Source: Saccoglossus kowalevskii (Eukaryota; Hemichordata; Enteropneusta; Harrimaniidae). Taken from it: a stretch of 64,000 nt of DNA. Under the pieces are notes generated by a model. The model made no database searches, was not told the origin of the DNA, and was given only the letters and a program-made list of their open reading frames with translations. Below are positions 11,853 to 23,897 of the stretch, piece by piece. Made by a program: the position numbers and the translations under genes. The stretch is from contig NW_003140811.1 in the NCBI RefSeq assembly GCF_000003605.2, positions 1,067,324 to 1,131,323 on the forward strand, read 5' to 3'. Within the stretch, counting starts at the first letter, position 1; each line of letters opens with the position of its first letter.

Positions 11853-14800
11853 ATGATAACCGAGAAACTGTACAACGCGACGACCGTCAATTTTTTAAAA
11901 GCAAGTGCCACTGTTGCTCTCAGACGATATGCAAGTTGGGATGTCAATCCTCGTCTAGATGTACATACGTTTCAATGTGATCTACCAGTGGAAGAAGCGA
12001 CCACGCCTCCTGCATCATGGTGAACTTATGCTAAATAATATGCACTTTGTTGGCTTACTATTCACAGTGATCTATTTGTTTCTTGTTTAATTTATTTTTG
12101 ATATTATTGATATTTTGATATTTTTTAATCGAAATATGAACATCGATATAATTCAATTAGAGCCTTGTTGACAATCAAAGAGTCGATAGTTAGCTGAAAA
12201 CGTAAACCTCTTGTTTGTGTCAATTATTTACAAGATATGTTGAATGCGGCACACTGCTTACTCGCAAAATACGTATACTATACTACAATCTGGAAAAGTT
12301 GTTACGATTGCGGCTCTCGGTTTTCTAGTAAACTACATAAAATACATTGATATATATATATGGGACCTATTTCAGTTTTAACTTGACCCATTGTAAATAT
12401 CTCCTAACACACAATTTCAATGTATATACGCAGATTGAGTCGCTATAATTGTAACCCATACTGTCTAAATTGTGCTCAAATACAAACCAATGTGTTCAAT
12501 TAACTATACTACACACCTAAATTTAACAAATCAAATAACTATATGTGTGTATCATTTCTATATTGTGTTGATTTAGAAGATATACCTGCTTGAGAAAAAA
12601 ATGTGTGTTTTTGCTTACGATGACACTGTGCATATACATCACAGTTTCACCTGTATTTATGTTTGTTTGTAGTTAATTGTTTTTTTCTTTTCTGTCCTTC
12701 CATGTCTGCAGGTACACGCATGCGTATTTCCACGACATGGAGCTCAAAACCGTGTTCAGCAACAACTGGTTAGCTGTTGGACGCGTTGATCAACTCAAAG
12801 AGCCAGGATGTTATTTTACAGGTAGGCGGTTGTCATCTTATACTGAACCTGGTAAACATTTGTTCTAAGTAATGACCAGCCCGATTTTCTTGATGTAAAT
12901 GAATTCTGACCGACCACCTTCCACGTAATACATTCTCCGATTTGACCATTGTTGATCCTTGTTATGAGAATTTTGTATTTGTTATTTATTTAATATATTT
13001 CGGACATCTAGACTATAACAGCATTTCAATTTGAAGAGCACATTCAAGAAATTGGTCCAGACATTTTGACGTTACTCGAAAACAAATTAAATGCAAAATA
13101 ATATAAAATATTGTCACAGCACGAAATAGTATTTATTTAATGAATAGTACGATATAAGCACGTCCGTTTTAATGTGTAGTTCATATTTCATTTAACGAAT
13201 TCTTATTAGCGCGTGGCCAAAGAACCGTAATATTTTATAACACCTAAAGTTACCCTTATTGACAGAGCACGAAATAGTATTTATTTAATGAATAGTACGA
13301 TATAAGCACGTCTGTTTTAATGTGTAGTTCATATTTCATTTAACGAATTCTTATTAGCGCGTGGCCAAAGAACCGTAATATTTTATAACACCTAAAGTTA
13401 CCCTTATTGACACGTACAATTGACTGTCTAAACATAATCAACGAATCGGTTCAATAACGTAAATTAGTGACCCAAATGCCGGTCAAAGCGTCAATATATA
13501 TATTCAACCATCAATGACGATTTTGTTGTTGAGACATTTCACTTTAATTCTAGAGGACGGACGATTATACAACAAAGTTGTCGATTTGGACGGCATTGCT
13601 CTCCCCCCGTACACGTCTTTTCTAACGTCACGGAATCGCTTTGTCATAGAGGGCGCGAGTTTTAGGACAAGTGTATAGTGTGCCGTTTGTGTTCTGTAAT
13701 GTACCTGACTTAATTGTTCAGTTCTTTGGATGGATTGTTTGTACGTTGTTTCCACTTTTCTATGTTGTGCTTCCGTGCAGTGTTGGCCCTCGATCGTGAA
13801 TATCATTGAAACACGTAACGTGTACGGATATTGTAATAACGAAATCGTTACGTCACAACAAATATTTAGCAATATAATAATAATTTAATCAATGTCTTCC
13901 ACATTCAGGTCACCAAAAGTGAAACTCGGTATACAAGTCAAATAATTAATTCATTGGGCTACCGAGGTAGCTTGAATGCTGAGGCATTGATCAAATTTCC
14001 GTGCGCGTTCCGTGCATGGAATTGTTTAAAAAATCACGGTCGTGACGGGTAAGACTAGGTTGCAGTGTGAGACTGCCCTCATCGTTTTATATAGTTGAAA
14101 TGTATATGCCAAACTAAGGATCATGCTTACATCTGTCGTTTTTCGAATGTTTTATTTTGATTTGCAGATGTGATTAACATACTTTATTTTATTCTATTCT
14201 CTGTATAGGTAGCGTTGGGAATCGTAATTTTGTCGTGACTCGTGATAACCGTGATTTTCTACACGCATTTCATAATGTCTGTCGACACCGTGGAATGACG
14301 CTCTGCAGCGAAGACTCCGGACAAACTTGCGAATTCAAATGTCCGTATCATGGCTGGACATACGATCTAACGGGGAGACTGACGCGAGCCAAAAAACTAC
14401 GGGGAATCAAGAACTTCAGCGCCAGTAAATACGGATTGAAACCTCTACAAGTATCGACGTGGGGGCCGCTCGTGTTCGTCAACGCCAACGACACAGCCAA
14501 CGAGTCAGAATTCCACGATGAAGTCGCTGCTATCGAGAATTGTATGAAAGGGTTCGAATTTAACGAGAGTTGGTGTTTCGTCAAACGCGTTACGTACCCG
14601 CTGAAATGTAACTGGAAAGTAGTGTGCGACAATGTGCTTGACAACGGCTACCACGTGACCATGACTCATCCCAATTATTCTAAACTGTTAGAACTGAATT
14701 CATTGAAAACGAAATTGCTTTCAAGATCGTCGATTTGTACCGTGGAGTCTTCTAACAACGATCCACGTGTCAGTGGCAATGTTATGTTAGCCCACATTTA

Positions 14801-15143
14801 TCCAAATTTAATTTTGAATCGATATGGCCCCTGGCTTGATACCAATATAGTGATGCCAGTATCGGCAAATGAATGCGTAATTATCTACGATTACTACCTG
14901 TTGCAGAGTTTTGTGGATACAACGTCACCGCGTTATCTGCCGAAGTATATTGATGACAGTATATTGGACAGCGACAAACTACAACGTGAGGATAATATGG
15001 TGTGTGAGGGAACTCAGAAAGGGTTGCAGTCGTCGGGGTACGAAGTGGGAAGATATGCTCCACAAGATGAAAAGCCGGACTATGCTTTTCATAGACATTT
15101 AGCCGAGGACTTTAAACAATATTTGAGCCTCCATAGAAATTGA
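11853..15143 (+). CDS. Choline monooxygenase-like Rieske non-heme iron oxygenase, copy 2
   Basis: Exons 11853-12019, 12712-12821 and 14209-15143 join to 403 aa. Intron 1 (TG|G, Trp) and intron 2 (G|GT, Gly) sit at the same codons and phases as in copy 1, and exon 2 is 110 nt in both, so the genes are tandem duplicates. The start is the first ATG in the exon 1 frame. The N-terminus has basic residues and A-L-R-R-Y-A-S, compatible with a mitochondrial presequence. Rieske ligands: C117-x-H119 and C137-x2-H140. Mononuclear iron: H241, H246 and probably D354, with bridging D233 in DNVLDNGYH. N-R-Y-G-P-W-L-D-T-N and C-E-G-T-Q-K-G-L-Q-S match the choline monooxygenase family. By eye about half of the residues of exon 3 match copy 1, so the duplication is old and the substrates may differ. 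Choline as substrate is inferred. Confidence 0.9.
13118..13413. repeat. Direct tandem duplication, two 148-bp units, in intron 2 of oxygenase copy 2
   Basis: Units 13118-13265 and 13266-13413 start with agcacgaaatag and differ at only a few bases (for example tccgtttt/tctgtttt). Recent duplication, no coding content. Confidence 0.9.
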
Positions 15144-15228
15144 AAGTTAATCAAATGACTAGTGAAAGTTAGTCAGATGACTAGTGAAAGTTAATCGAAT
15201 CACTAATGGAAGTTAATCAATTGACTAT
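15141..15228 (+). repeat. 22-bp minisatellite beginning at the stop codon of oxygenase copy 2
   Basis: Four imperfect 22-bp units (15141-15162, 15163-15184, 15185-15206, 15207-15228) of the form tgaaagttaatcaaatgactag. The first three bases of unit 1 are the TGA stop codon, so the whole array is 3'UTR. Confidence 0.9.
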
Positions 15229-15395
15229 TGAAAAATGTCTAAAAATGAAATTCGTTTCTCACGGCGTCGGAATACAAAGTATGAGTTTCGTCAACTTACT
15301 CGGATTACTTATTCGGAACATTTATTGAGTTTCGAGCTCTAACCAATAACAACCATGGCAACATATATTTGTCAAATTCATTCTTAACCCACACT

Positions 15396-15401
15396 AATAA
15401 A
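15396..15401 (+). promoter_or_regulatory. Probable poly(A) signal (AATAAA) of oxygenase copy 2
   Basis: Canonical AATAAA about 250 bp after the stop, with a GT-containing stretch (gacgtgtgc) shortly downstream. Position fits a short 3'UTR. Confidence 0.45.
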
Positions 15402-15484
15402 ATCAGCTTTATACAGACGTGTGCATCAATGCGTCATTTCAAATAATAGGGTACGTTGATAGTAATATGATGATAGCGTTTTAT

Positions 15485-15592
15485 TTGTCGTCTCGTCCTC
15501 GATGTGGCACGCATACGACGTATACAACAAGAGTACAATACATTGTTTACACGAAATCTGGGGCGTGGTGCCTCACGACGATTATTTAACAT
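15485..15592 (-). mobile_element. MITE, GGTGGTCGTC family, decayed copy
   Basis: Contains cgtcctcgatgtgg, acgacgtatac, acattgtttacacgaaat and gtgcctcacgacga, in the same order as in 4303-4440 and in the reverse complement of 58216-58329. Ends are eroded. Confidence 0.55.
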
Positions 15593-16436
15593 ATGTTTAT
15601 CATTTATATAGATGATCACATCCAACATCATATACCTAAGTAAAAGTATAGTTATAACGCAACATAGTTACAATTGAAAAAGGCCTTTATGTATATTTCT
15701 GGAAAACCGACATAGAAAAGTATGACCCACACAAGCACAGTTCATCAGGTACATCCTAGAACAGTCCATGTTCTAATAAAGGCCACATATATTTACCCGT
15801 TCGTAATACGTATTGGAAAATGTTTAACATTTAGAACTACGTATGAGTTGAGTTAATAACAATTTTGAATTCATTTTAAATGAACTGCTATTGTGTTTAC
15901 ACTGTTGATTTGAAGGCTATGTTAATTTCAATGGAACAACACCGGCGTCTATATTATTATATCAGACAGTTCCCATGGTTAAATCGATTAATAACCATAT
16001 TTGTAAAAGAAAAACAGCATGTACATGGCAAATCCAATTATTTCATATACATATATAAAAACGAGAACTGACAATACATTTAGAATAAAAAAAGATGTTT
16101 TATGTAAATAAATAAATGGTCTGTGTCCTACATGTATACTCATCTGAAACTAGTAATGGCAACGCAGTATGGAAATTTACGTAATTTTACTGGTATGTGT
16201 CATTGACATATCGTACGTGAATGACAAACGTATGTGATTACAATTAACCCCGTATAAATGTTATATATATGTAGTATGTAAATATATTTTCTGTTGCTGG
16301 TATTCTTTCACATCACACATTGAAACCCCTCGGGACCAGTTTAGACAGAACGCGACCGAGTAAATAAATTGACAATAAAAAAAATACTGCTTCGTTGAAA
16401 ACCCGTCTGAAAGCGAAAAAAACAACGTGAGAAAAT
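15593..16436. other. Intergenic, no gene seen
   Basis: AT-rich sequence without recognisable genes; only short chance frames. Confidence 0.4.
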
Positions 16437-16550
16437 ATCTCGCGATCTCGAGAAATAATCTTGCGATCCCGAGAAATTATCTCGTGATCTAGAGAAACTT
16501 TATCGAGATAATAAATCGAAACACTCGTGATAATACGTCGAGATCTCGGG
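16437..16550. repeat. Degenerate array of CTCGNGAT/CGAGATAAT units
   Basis: Repeats variations of tctcgcgatctcgagaaataat about five times with alternating near-palindromic blocks (atctcgagat type). The same motif recurs at 23808-23897, so this is a dispersed low-complexity family. Confidence 0.7.
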
Positions 16551-16850
16551 TTGATATGCTTATTGGTATGTCAACTCATTCACGACGATCTGTAAATCTT
16601 ATGAATGTAGTAAACAGCTTCTGTGACTCCAGAGAATGAGATCCACTATTTGGTTTGTATTTGAACTATATTTCTGGCTATGTTTTCCACTTTGTATGAA
16701 GTACTTGTATGAAGTTTCTGTTTCAAAAAGTGAAGCTATTTGGACAAAACATTGAATGATATGGTGAACAAGACGTAAATGCCAGTCTCGTTTTTGAAAA
16801 AAAAGAAAGATGGATATCTAGATACTATATAGCTCTGGTTATCGGTTAGA

Positions 16851-17085
16851 TTATAGGTTCTATACATAAAGTATATGTTGACATATATTAATTTATAGCC
16901 TATTCTATGGGTTTTATAGATACTATATAGGATCAGCTATATTGGCTTATAGGTTCTATACATAAAGTATATGTTGACATATATAAATTTATAGCCTATT
17001 CTATGGGTTTTATAGATACTATATAGGATCAGCTATATTGGCTTATAGGTTCTATTGCCAGAATATATATGTTCACCTATATAAA
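16851..17085. repeat. 96-bp tandem repeat, about 2.4 units, rich in CTATAGG
   Basis: Units 16851-16946 and 16947-17042 are nearly identical, followed by a partial third unit to about 17085. A decayed unit may precede 16851. Units and downstream sequence to about 17150 are studded with the palindrome cctatagg and relatives. Confidence 0.85.
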
Positions 17086-17150
17086 TCTATAGGAAAGCGT
17101 TCCAATTGCCTATAGAAACGTACACGTTTACCTATAGGTTTTTTTTATAG

Positions 17151-17775
17151 GTAATCTAAATATTGGTCATTGCCCTCAGCTGTAAGAAATATACAGGATT
17201 GGCCTATGTATATAGTACTTTTTACAGTTTCTGCATGATAAACAACCAGAACGCATCAATTTGAAGCAAATCCCGCAAATAATTTGTGCACATCAGTAAA
17301 CCATCATGTGACAATAACTTCAAAGGAGACTGTGCAAGGCACACCAAAGGAATAGTTCAGGATATGTAGAAACACATGTACATATGCATATGGAATATAT
17401 GTCCGTCGGTCGGTCAATTTTTATCCAAATTATGTCTTGGTTTAAATGAACAAAACATGTGTATTTGAAAAACAGGTCAAATGTCAAAGAAACGAAAAAA
17501 AGGTCGACGCGTTCCATTATGAATTGTTATTGGTACGGATTTGTAAAATCGGTTCAGATTTCTCCGAGAAATAATCAAGTTCGGACGGACGGACAGACCA
17601 CCAAACGGGGACATATAATATCATGGTCTGTGTGTTCATCTGTGTGTTTGTATTTATCCTGTGTTTTGTTTGAATTAGCATTCTTCATACAGCTTCATGT
17701 AAGCTACTGAAACATTTTGTTGTTGTTGAAAATATTGTGGCGCCAGGTTGTGCCAACATATGCTGGCAGTAAAAC

Positions 17776-17807
<32 letters not shown>

Positions 17808-18119
17808 TGTCAGGGGAAATTATGCTTATGCGTTAAAACAGTCATTATGGATAAGCATAATTAGTCATGTGAATTGACCTTGCTATGTGAATTAACCTTG
17901 CTAGCCAACACCTGAACATCGCCGAGTAGGGATGGTTTCATAGTTGATTTTTACAAATTTGTTCGGCCATAAAACAATATACATCGTCTGACTTTAAATT
18001 ATCCTCGTTATGTGTGGAATTTTCACTCCTCCAGAGTATATATAATTTACCTCATCTGTTCTACTAACCTGACCGTCAGTCCACATCAAGCTGTGATTGT
18101 TATTGATTCTTTCTTTTTT
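17151..18119. other. Intergenic, no gene seen
   Basis: AT-rich DNA with a short (TTGA)n run near 17780-17806. No gene recognised. Confidence 0.4.
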
Positions 18120-18560
18120 GTTTGGTCCTTTATTAAAAGATCACTCCCAGCAAAACATTCTAGTTTAACATAATGTTTTCTTTCTGTGGAGAAAACTTTG
18201 TTTGGAATTGGGCAATGGGCTACACACAATCAGGTTATTAATACATTTTGTTGAAAGCTTTGTTAAATTTGTAAAAAATCTACATTTAGAAAAGTTTATT
18301 AACACAAGCCATCTAGTGAATGGAATTGCACAAATGCTGGGTAAAGTCCCGTATAAATGGGTATTTAACTGCGAACTATAGTTTAATTAAAATGGGTAAA
18401 AACATAGAATCGCCGTTGTGCACATTCTGCGAGTCGGGTCTAAAACTATTAAGAGAACATGAATTTAATGAAGGCCATTGCATTCAATGTTTTTGGTTAC
18501 TTTTTGTTAAATGGATTACAGCAACCCTGACTGTATGGATATACAACACTTTACATTAAC
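18120..18560 (+). mobile_element. LINE fragment, C-terminal part of ORF2 (L1/Tx1-like), broken
   Basis: The frame at 18320-18556 reads a motif typical of the post-RT region: I-N-G-Y-L-T-A-N-Y-S-L-I-K-M-G, then the Cys pair C-T-F-C and H, then C-F-W. Sequence upstream to about 18120 and downstream to about 18700 looks like more of the same ORF with stops. It could be the tail of the same family as the fragment at 2105-2735. Confidence 0.6.
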
Positions 18561-18884
18561 ATATTTATAACTGGGTAATAACACTCAGCACTGATAGTTA
18601 ATTTGATAGTCCACATTTTTGTTCAATGATTTCATTATTAAGGTGTCATTATCAAAAACATAACGCCATTTATAATCTTGAATATCACAATAACGTGATA
18701 TATAGGTGGGGAAATGTTAAGTTCAACTAACATGTATTTCTTGGTGTTTTGAATGTATCACTATTGAATTAAATGTATTGTTATGTATTTTATGTGTCCG
18801 TTTATTGGATACGCCTATCCGTCATTTAGCAGGTTAATTTCACAATGAACAGAAAAGAAGCGAATTGTACTTTGTACTTTGGTG

Positions 18885-19370
18885 TACACAAATTGAAAAG
18901 ACTGCTGAAGTTTAATAGGATTTATAGAAGAAAAGTAACTTCATCGTGATATTAACGATGTTATTACATTTATGAGAAAACAAGTCGGATGTTCTAAAAA
19001 ACTTCACGACTACCGATGTATTGAGTAGAGAAAAGCACTGACTTTTGTTAAAGATCATTGATCCACGTGGATTCATATTACAAACTGTCGCAATATGGAA
19101 TTTCCATCAATGGTTTCATCGGCGTTCCAGTGAAAATTAGATCTGATATGCGAACTGAAAATGGTCGTGTTGAGGAGATTCAGGGGATTTTTTATTACGA
19201 TCTTGGACTAACCAGATGAATCAGCGGATCGACGACGGTGGGAAACGGCCAGAACTCATGTGGTCAATTCTGTATGGACAGTTTAAGGGGTGGAGAGAAC
19301 GATGGCTACTTTACAAATATCTTGTTCGCCTTTGTTTCATGGGAATGATTCAAGTATTGTAAATCCTCAA
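18885..19370 (+). mobile_element. Integrase-core-like ORF remnant (fossil)
   Basis: Broken remnant of the integrase-like protein family that is common in invertebrate and fish genomes. A helix-turn-helix-like N-terminal part is followed by a D...E-type catalytic-core-like region with the D-x-x-T-E-N-G and N-Q-R-I type motifs. It has several breaks and no recognisable ends. Whether it came from a DNA transposon of the Ginger type or from a virus-like element cannot be told here. Old. Confidence 0.5.
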
Positions 19371-21549
19371 ACAAATAACAATAATTTGCATATATGCACA
19401 TATATATATTGTTATTTTCATTTATATGTTCTATTTTTCAGTGTATAGATGGAAAATCATAAAAAATTGCCAAGAAATGGAAATATTTATATACTATTAT
19501 ATTCAGAACCCTATCTACGAAACTGCGATTATATTACAAAATCAATGCAATGATTCCTCGAATAGATTTTGGCAGGTATTGACAATTATAGATTAGTCAC
19601 CGTGTATGTAACAATTGTTGTCTTTTACTTCCATTACGGATTTTTCTACCAAAACTAAATTTAATTTTGTGTTTGTTTGATCAGGATGATCATGACGATG
19701 TCGTGTTGTAATGGAAATATCACAAAGTCAGCCATACGAGAAATTCGGTTTGACATATTTGGAAGCAGGGACTTATATGTTGTTCTCCGTCACAGCATAC
19801 GTTCAACTAACGTAACAACTATGACATGCACATTGTGTGTGATCATTGCATGCTTGATTGATTTACATCGTCACAATCGTTATTATTATTATAAATAGTT
19901 ACATTCATCGTAGATAATTATTAGGCCATGAAATTAAAATTTAATTTCAGCGTAAACTATAACGTGTTATAGTTGAATTTACGTTCGTATTAAAATTTTA
20001 TTTCTTTGCAAAGCGTTAAGGCCAGCACAATAAACATAGTTTTCTTAACAACATCAGTTAGTGAACTGTATCGTACACACCACCGGACGAACCAGTGCGG
20101 TAAAGCGCCTTTCTCATTTATCAGATGCTGTATATCACAATTCAAGCATAAATTGTAAGCATAAAACAGAATAAATATTATTTTCGAAAGATATTGATTT
20201 AGTATCATTATTTACTCTGGGCATAAATTTGAAAAAGTATAACCAATACATAGAAGTGCGTTGTGCTCTATTTAACCATAACGTGCATAAATTAATTGGT
20301 ATTGTCCAATCACAATAAAGTCTCCAAGGCACTGAACACTATCACTGAATATTATTATTATATTATGTAAATACATAGTTATACGATAAGTATATTTCAT
20401 ATTATTGTACCTCATTCAGGTCAATATATTTGTGAATTGGCTTCTTTAAAACAATGAAATACCAGGCTTCTGCGTTTGCGCAGACGTTACGATTGATAAT
20501 AAAAAACGCTGAATCATCGTTGAGGTATGTCGGTGTTTTCTCGCAGAGATGTCTTTAATTTGTGAACAGGTCAAACAACTGTAACATTATCTGTTCAACA
20601 AATATCTTGCATCACTTGGGACGTTCTATGTGAATATTTGTAACCGGGAGATAATTATCGAACAACACGACTGCATCGATCGGTCGGTCCAACGGTAGTC
20701 GCTGCGCCGTGTACGTAGTAGCTAGCGCTGATAACTTGAATTTCGCACCGTATTCCTGTATTTGTTGACGTCGTACACCAACGTACAGAGCTCATATTTA
20801 TCAAATCTCCACTCTTTTGCAAAATTGTAGAAATAACGCAGGAAACAATTGGATTTTGCAGGGGAGTTACTTTTAAAAGCACAGAATTTGGCTCCATTGC
20901 TTTACAGACTAATATAATTATATTACATTTTGCTACAGGTGGACTTGACTTGTTAGAATAATTCTTTTTAATTCTACCTCCAATTATCACATGACGATGA
21001 CGATTGGGTGGGGTGGGGTACACGATTGAAACTTGTGTTATTTTATTAGAAAAAAATAATTAAAATACCATTTGAAATAGCTGAAAATCTATTGGAAAAT
21101 AAGAACCAATAGTTGTTCAAATGATTGAATGTAGAAGGAAATACACGATCGTGACTGTCTTAAAGACATTCTGCATATAGATAAATTGAGGTGGATCCTT
21201 AGAAACTTAAGGAGAAGTGATGATAAAACCACCAGGCATGGATGAGAAAAAGAATTTGCACCGTCTCCTTTGCTGTAGTATGCACACTTGGCATTGTAGG
21301 TATCATTTGTGAAACAAACAAGGTTGTCTGTTTCAATGGCGTTACCATGGTTACATTTTCCCCATCGTCGATTTATTTTGAGTACCATTTGCATTACAAT
21401 CGTCCATTTAGTTTGGCATTTGGCATTTGGTTTATTTTCAGTTGAGAACACGATATTGGAGTTATATAATTTAAAAAATTAGTGTTCTTATTTTCTGTCG
21501 TTTTGTGTTTGTCATTTAAATTAACTTGTTGCTGTCAGGGCCAACTCTC
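19371..21549. other. Intergenic, no gene seen
   Basis: AT-rich sequence. A 122-codon minus-strand frame at 20655-21023 resembles no family I know and looks like chance. Confidence 0.4.
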
Positions 21550-22907
21550 ACCGCGTCAATAACAGGTGTATTCCAATGTTTGAATGTATACTTTCGTTGA
21601 TTGATGACAGCTGGTGTCGGACTGGAGTCTTCTGCGAGTTAGGTGTACTTTTCTGCAGATTCGTCGGGTATTTCTCTTTTTGTTGCATTTGTAGCATAAA
21701 ATAAAAGTTTCCTGTTTAGCAATGGTGTAAATGTTGATCTTGTATTCAATCGCGTTCATGGTACTTGTCAGCTTAGTGTCAATCATTTGGGGTACACAGG
21801 GAAGCTTTTCCCTTTTTTTATTTGCATTGGTTCTACGTTGCATATTGAGTTTCGTCGTCCCTTGCATCTGTTTTTCTTAGTTTAGTAACCTTCATAAAGT
21901 GTTTTCCTAGCTTGGATGCTAGTCGCTGGATTCGTTTTTTCTCCTTGTGTTTTATGTCAGCATTTTTACGTAAATTGTTTTGCGAAGGGCAGAACTCAGT
22001 TACATGCTCAATTATTCTTTTAGAGTTAACCGAATCTTCCAAGAACAGCATCAGATAAAAGATTGTCAGTTTCCTTAGGATAATCCTCTTGTATAATCCG
22101 AGAAAATGTTCGGCACATCTGACGTAATAGGCACCATGACATCCTCAGCAAAATCGACTGATTTTCTTGAATTTAACCGCTGGTACACTGGACGCACACT
22201 TTGACCCCTACAGGAAATCTTGGATGGTATTAATGAGACGTTTACGTATTTTCACTTCACTGAAAGTTGTTCGACATTCTGTGGTGTCGGCGTTTGGTTA
22301 TTTAGTGCAGAAAAAAGAACAAGAAAAACCGAATGACATTGAAAGTGGGGGGCGGTCTTTCAATGTTGCGTCATTAATAGTAGGCCTAATTTACGTGTTA
22401 TTAGATTTACTAGTGTCATTATCACTCACGTCGCAGGTATGTTCATCTGTTTTAGTGACAGTTACCGCGGTTCCACTGCCTACAATACAGTTACTTTCAA
22501 TACCTTCATTTGCATTTTCAGCGCACATGACATCAACAGTGGCAGAATGAATGTCAGTACGTTTATTGATTCTTCAGTTGGCGTTTAACGGGATATTTAA
22601 CTGGCTTGTTTATAATAGTTTTCTATAAACCGCCCTCGCATTTGGGTCGGACATGTTTTTTCTTATGAACTTCAAAACATGATGACTTCAATAGTAGTTA
22701 AATAAATACGATATTGTCCCTCATATGAAATAATACTCACCCCATGTATTTCCATTTTTTGACAGAGCATGAACGCTTGTCACAACAGTAAGATTTTTAC
22801 ATGTCTTAGTTCAATTTGTTTTTGTATGATATTAAAAAAAATCATTAACTTAGTCTGGCGATTTTAAAGTTTGAACCCCCCATAACAAAATCCTGTATCC
22901 GCCCCTG
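21550..22907 (-). mobile_element. Probable degenerate hAT-type DNA transposon, 5' end at 22907
   Basis: Read on the minus strand, the sequence starting at 22907 is CAGGGGCGGATACAGGATTT, very close to the typical hAT terminal inverted repeat (CAGGGGCGGATCCAGG). An 8-bp target duplication would be tcaagagt on the outside, but I find no matching partner. Interior minus-strand stretches are open in pieces: a serine/threonine- and acid-rich segment at about 22395-22540 and basic segments at about 21560-22130 with C-x2-C. They contain stops and shifts and I do not recognise a hAT dimerisation domain. The other terminal repeat was not found, so the left boundary is approximate. Confidence 0.45.
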
Positions 22908-23807
22908 TCAAGAGTAGACTTGCATGTTTCTCTTATCTATCGAAAGCCTGATTACCGCAAAAACCGGGTTACCGCGGAATAAACAAGGTAACCAGACTTT
23001 CGTCACTTACACACTTCCATATTTGATTGCAAAACATCAAAAATTAAACAAAAGACAGTCTGCAAGTCTAAACCACGATATATTTTACAAATGTTACTGA
23101 AACACGTCCGTAACGAGATAATGCTGGCATTAACTCGGGAGGCAGCAACAATATTTCGTGGCTCAACAACATAAGCAATGGCAAGTACATAGTATTCAAT
23201 GTTGACCCTAGTAAGTGATTCACACCTGATTGCGTGTTAGCCCATCAAATAGACTGCTCCGTGGAGATCTTACCATGGCAGCCGCCATATTGGATCCAAC
23301 CAGTCGCGAACCTGAAAAGGCCCGCGAATAGAAAAACGAAGAGTAGAACAAAAGGTGGAATAATGTCCAATTACGATGGTAGACCTGCCAGTAATTTCAC
23401 AAAATACTTATATACATACTTGTAACAATTTTACGATTTATGTTATTGGTAATGAATTTAGCTCATAATGAAGCCCTCTAAATTCGGTCAAAAGCTTGTT
23501 TGTAATCGATACATTCGTAGAAAACACGTGTTTTACTCTTCAGGTAAAAATCAGCTATAGAGTAAGGAACAAATATATGATCCAAGTGTTGACAATCCTT
23601 GTCATCCCCAATTGCTCCTACTCTTTCTAGATAATTTGATAACTTTGTATTTATAACTGAGTTAAATAATTTACTAAGACAACTTAGTAATGCAATGTCT
23701 CTATGATCAATCAGCTGGGTCGTCTGGGGTCCAATTATTGGAACAATGCCGCTCTCAATTATAGATTAAATAAATTCGTAATCAGCATTGACATCTGCCC
23801 CAAGATG
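22908..23807. other. Intergenic, no gene seen
   Basis: No gene recognised. A short open frame at 23234-23425 has no family resemblance. Confidence 0.4.
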
Positions 23808-23897
23808 GTTTCTCGAAATCACGAGATAATTTCGCGAGATTACGAGATAGTTTTTCGAGATCACGAATTTCTCGAGATTGCGAGTTAGTTTCTCGAT
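23808..23897. repeat. Degenerate array of TCTCGAGAT/CACGAGATAAT units
   Basis: Four to five imperfect 20-21 bp units of the form tctcgaaatcacgagataat, the same motif family as 16437-16550. Confidence 0.7.

Noticed and set aside
13504-13872. 122-codon minus-strand frame inside intron 2 of oxygenase copy 2
   Set aside because: No family resemblance, and it lies in an intron of a well-supported gene on the other strand.
20655-21023. 122-codon minus-strand frame
   Set aside because: No motif, no neighbours, no splice context.
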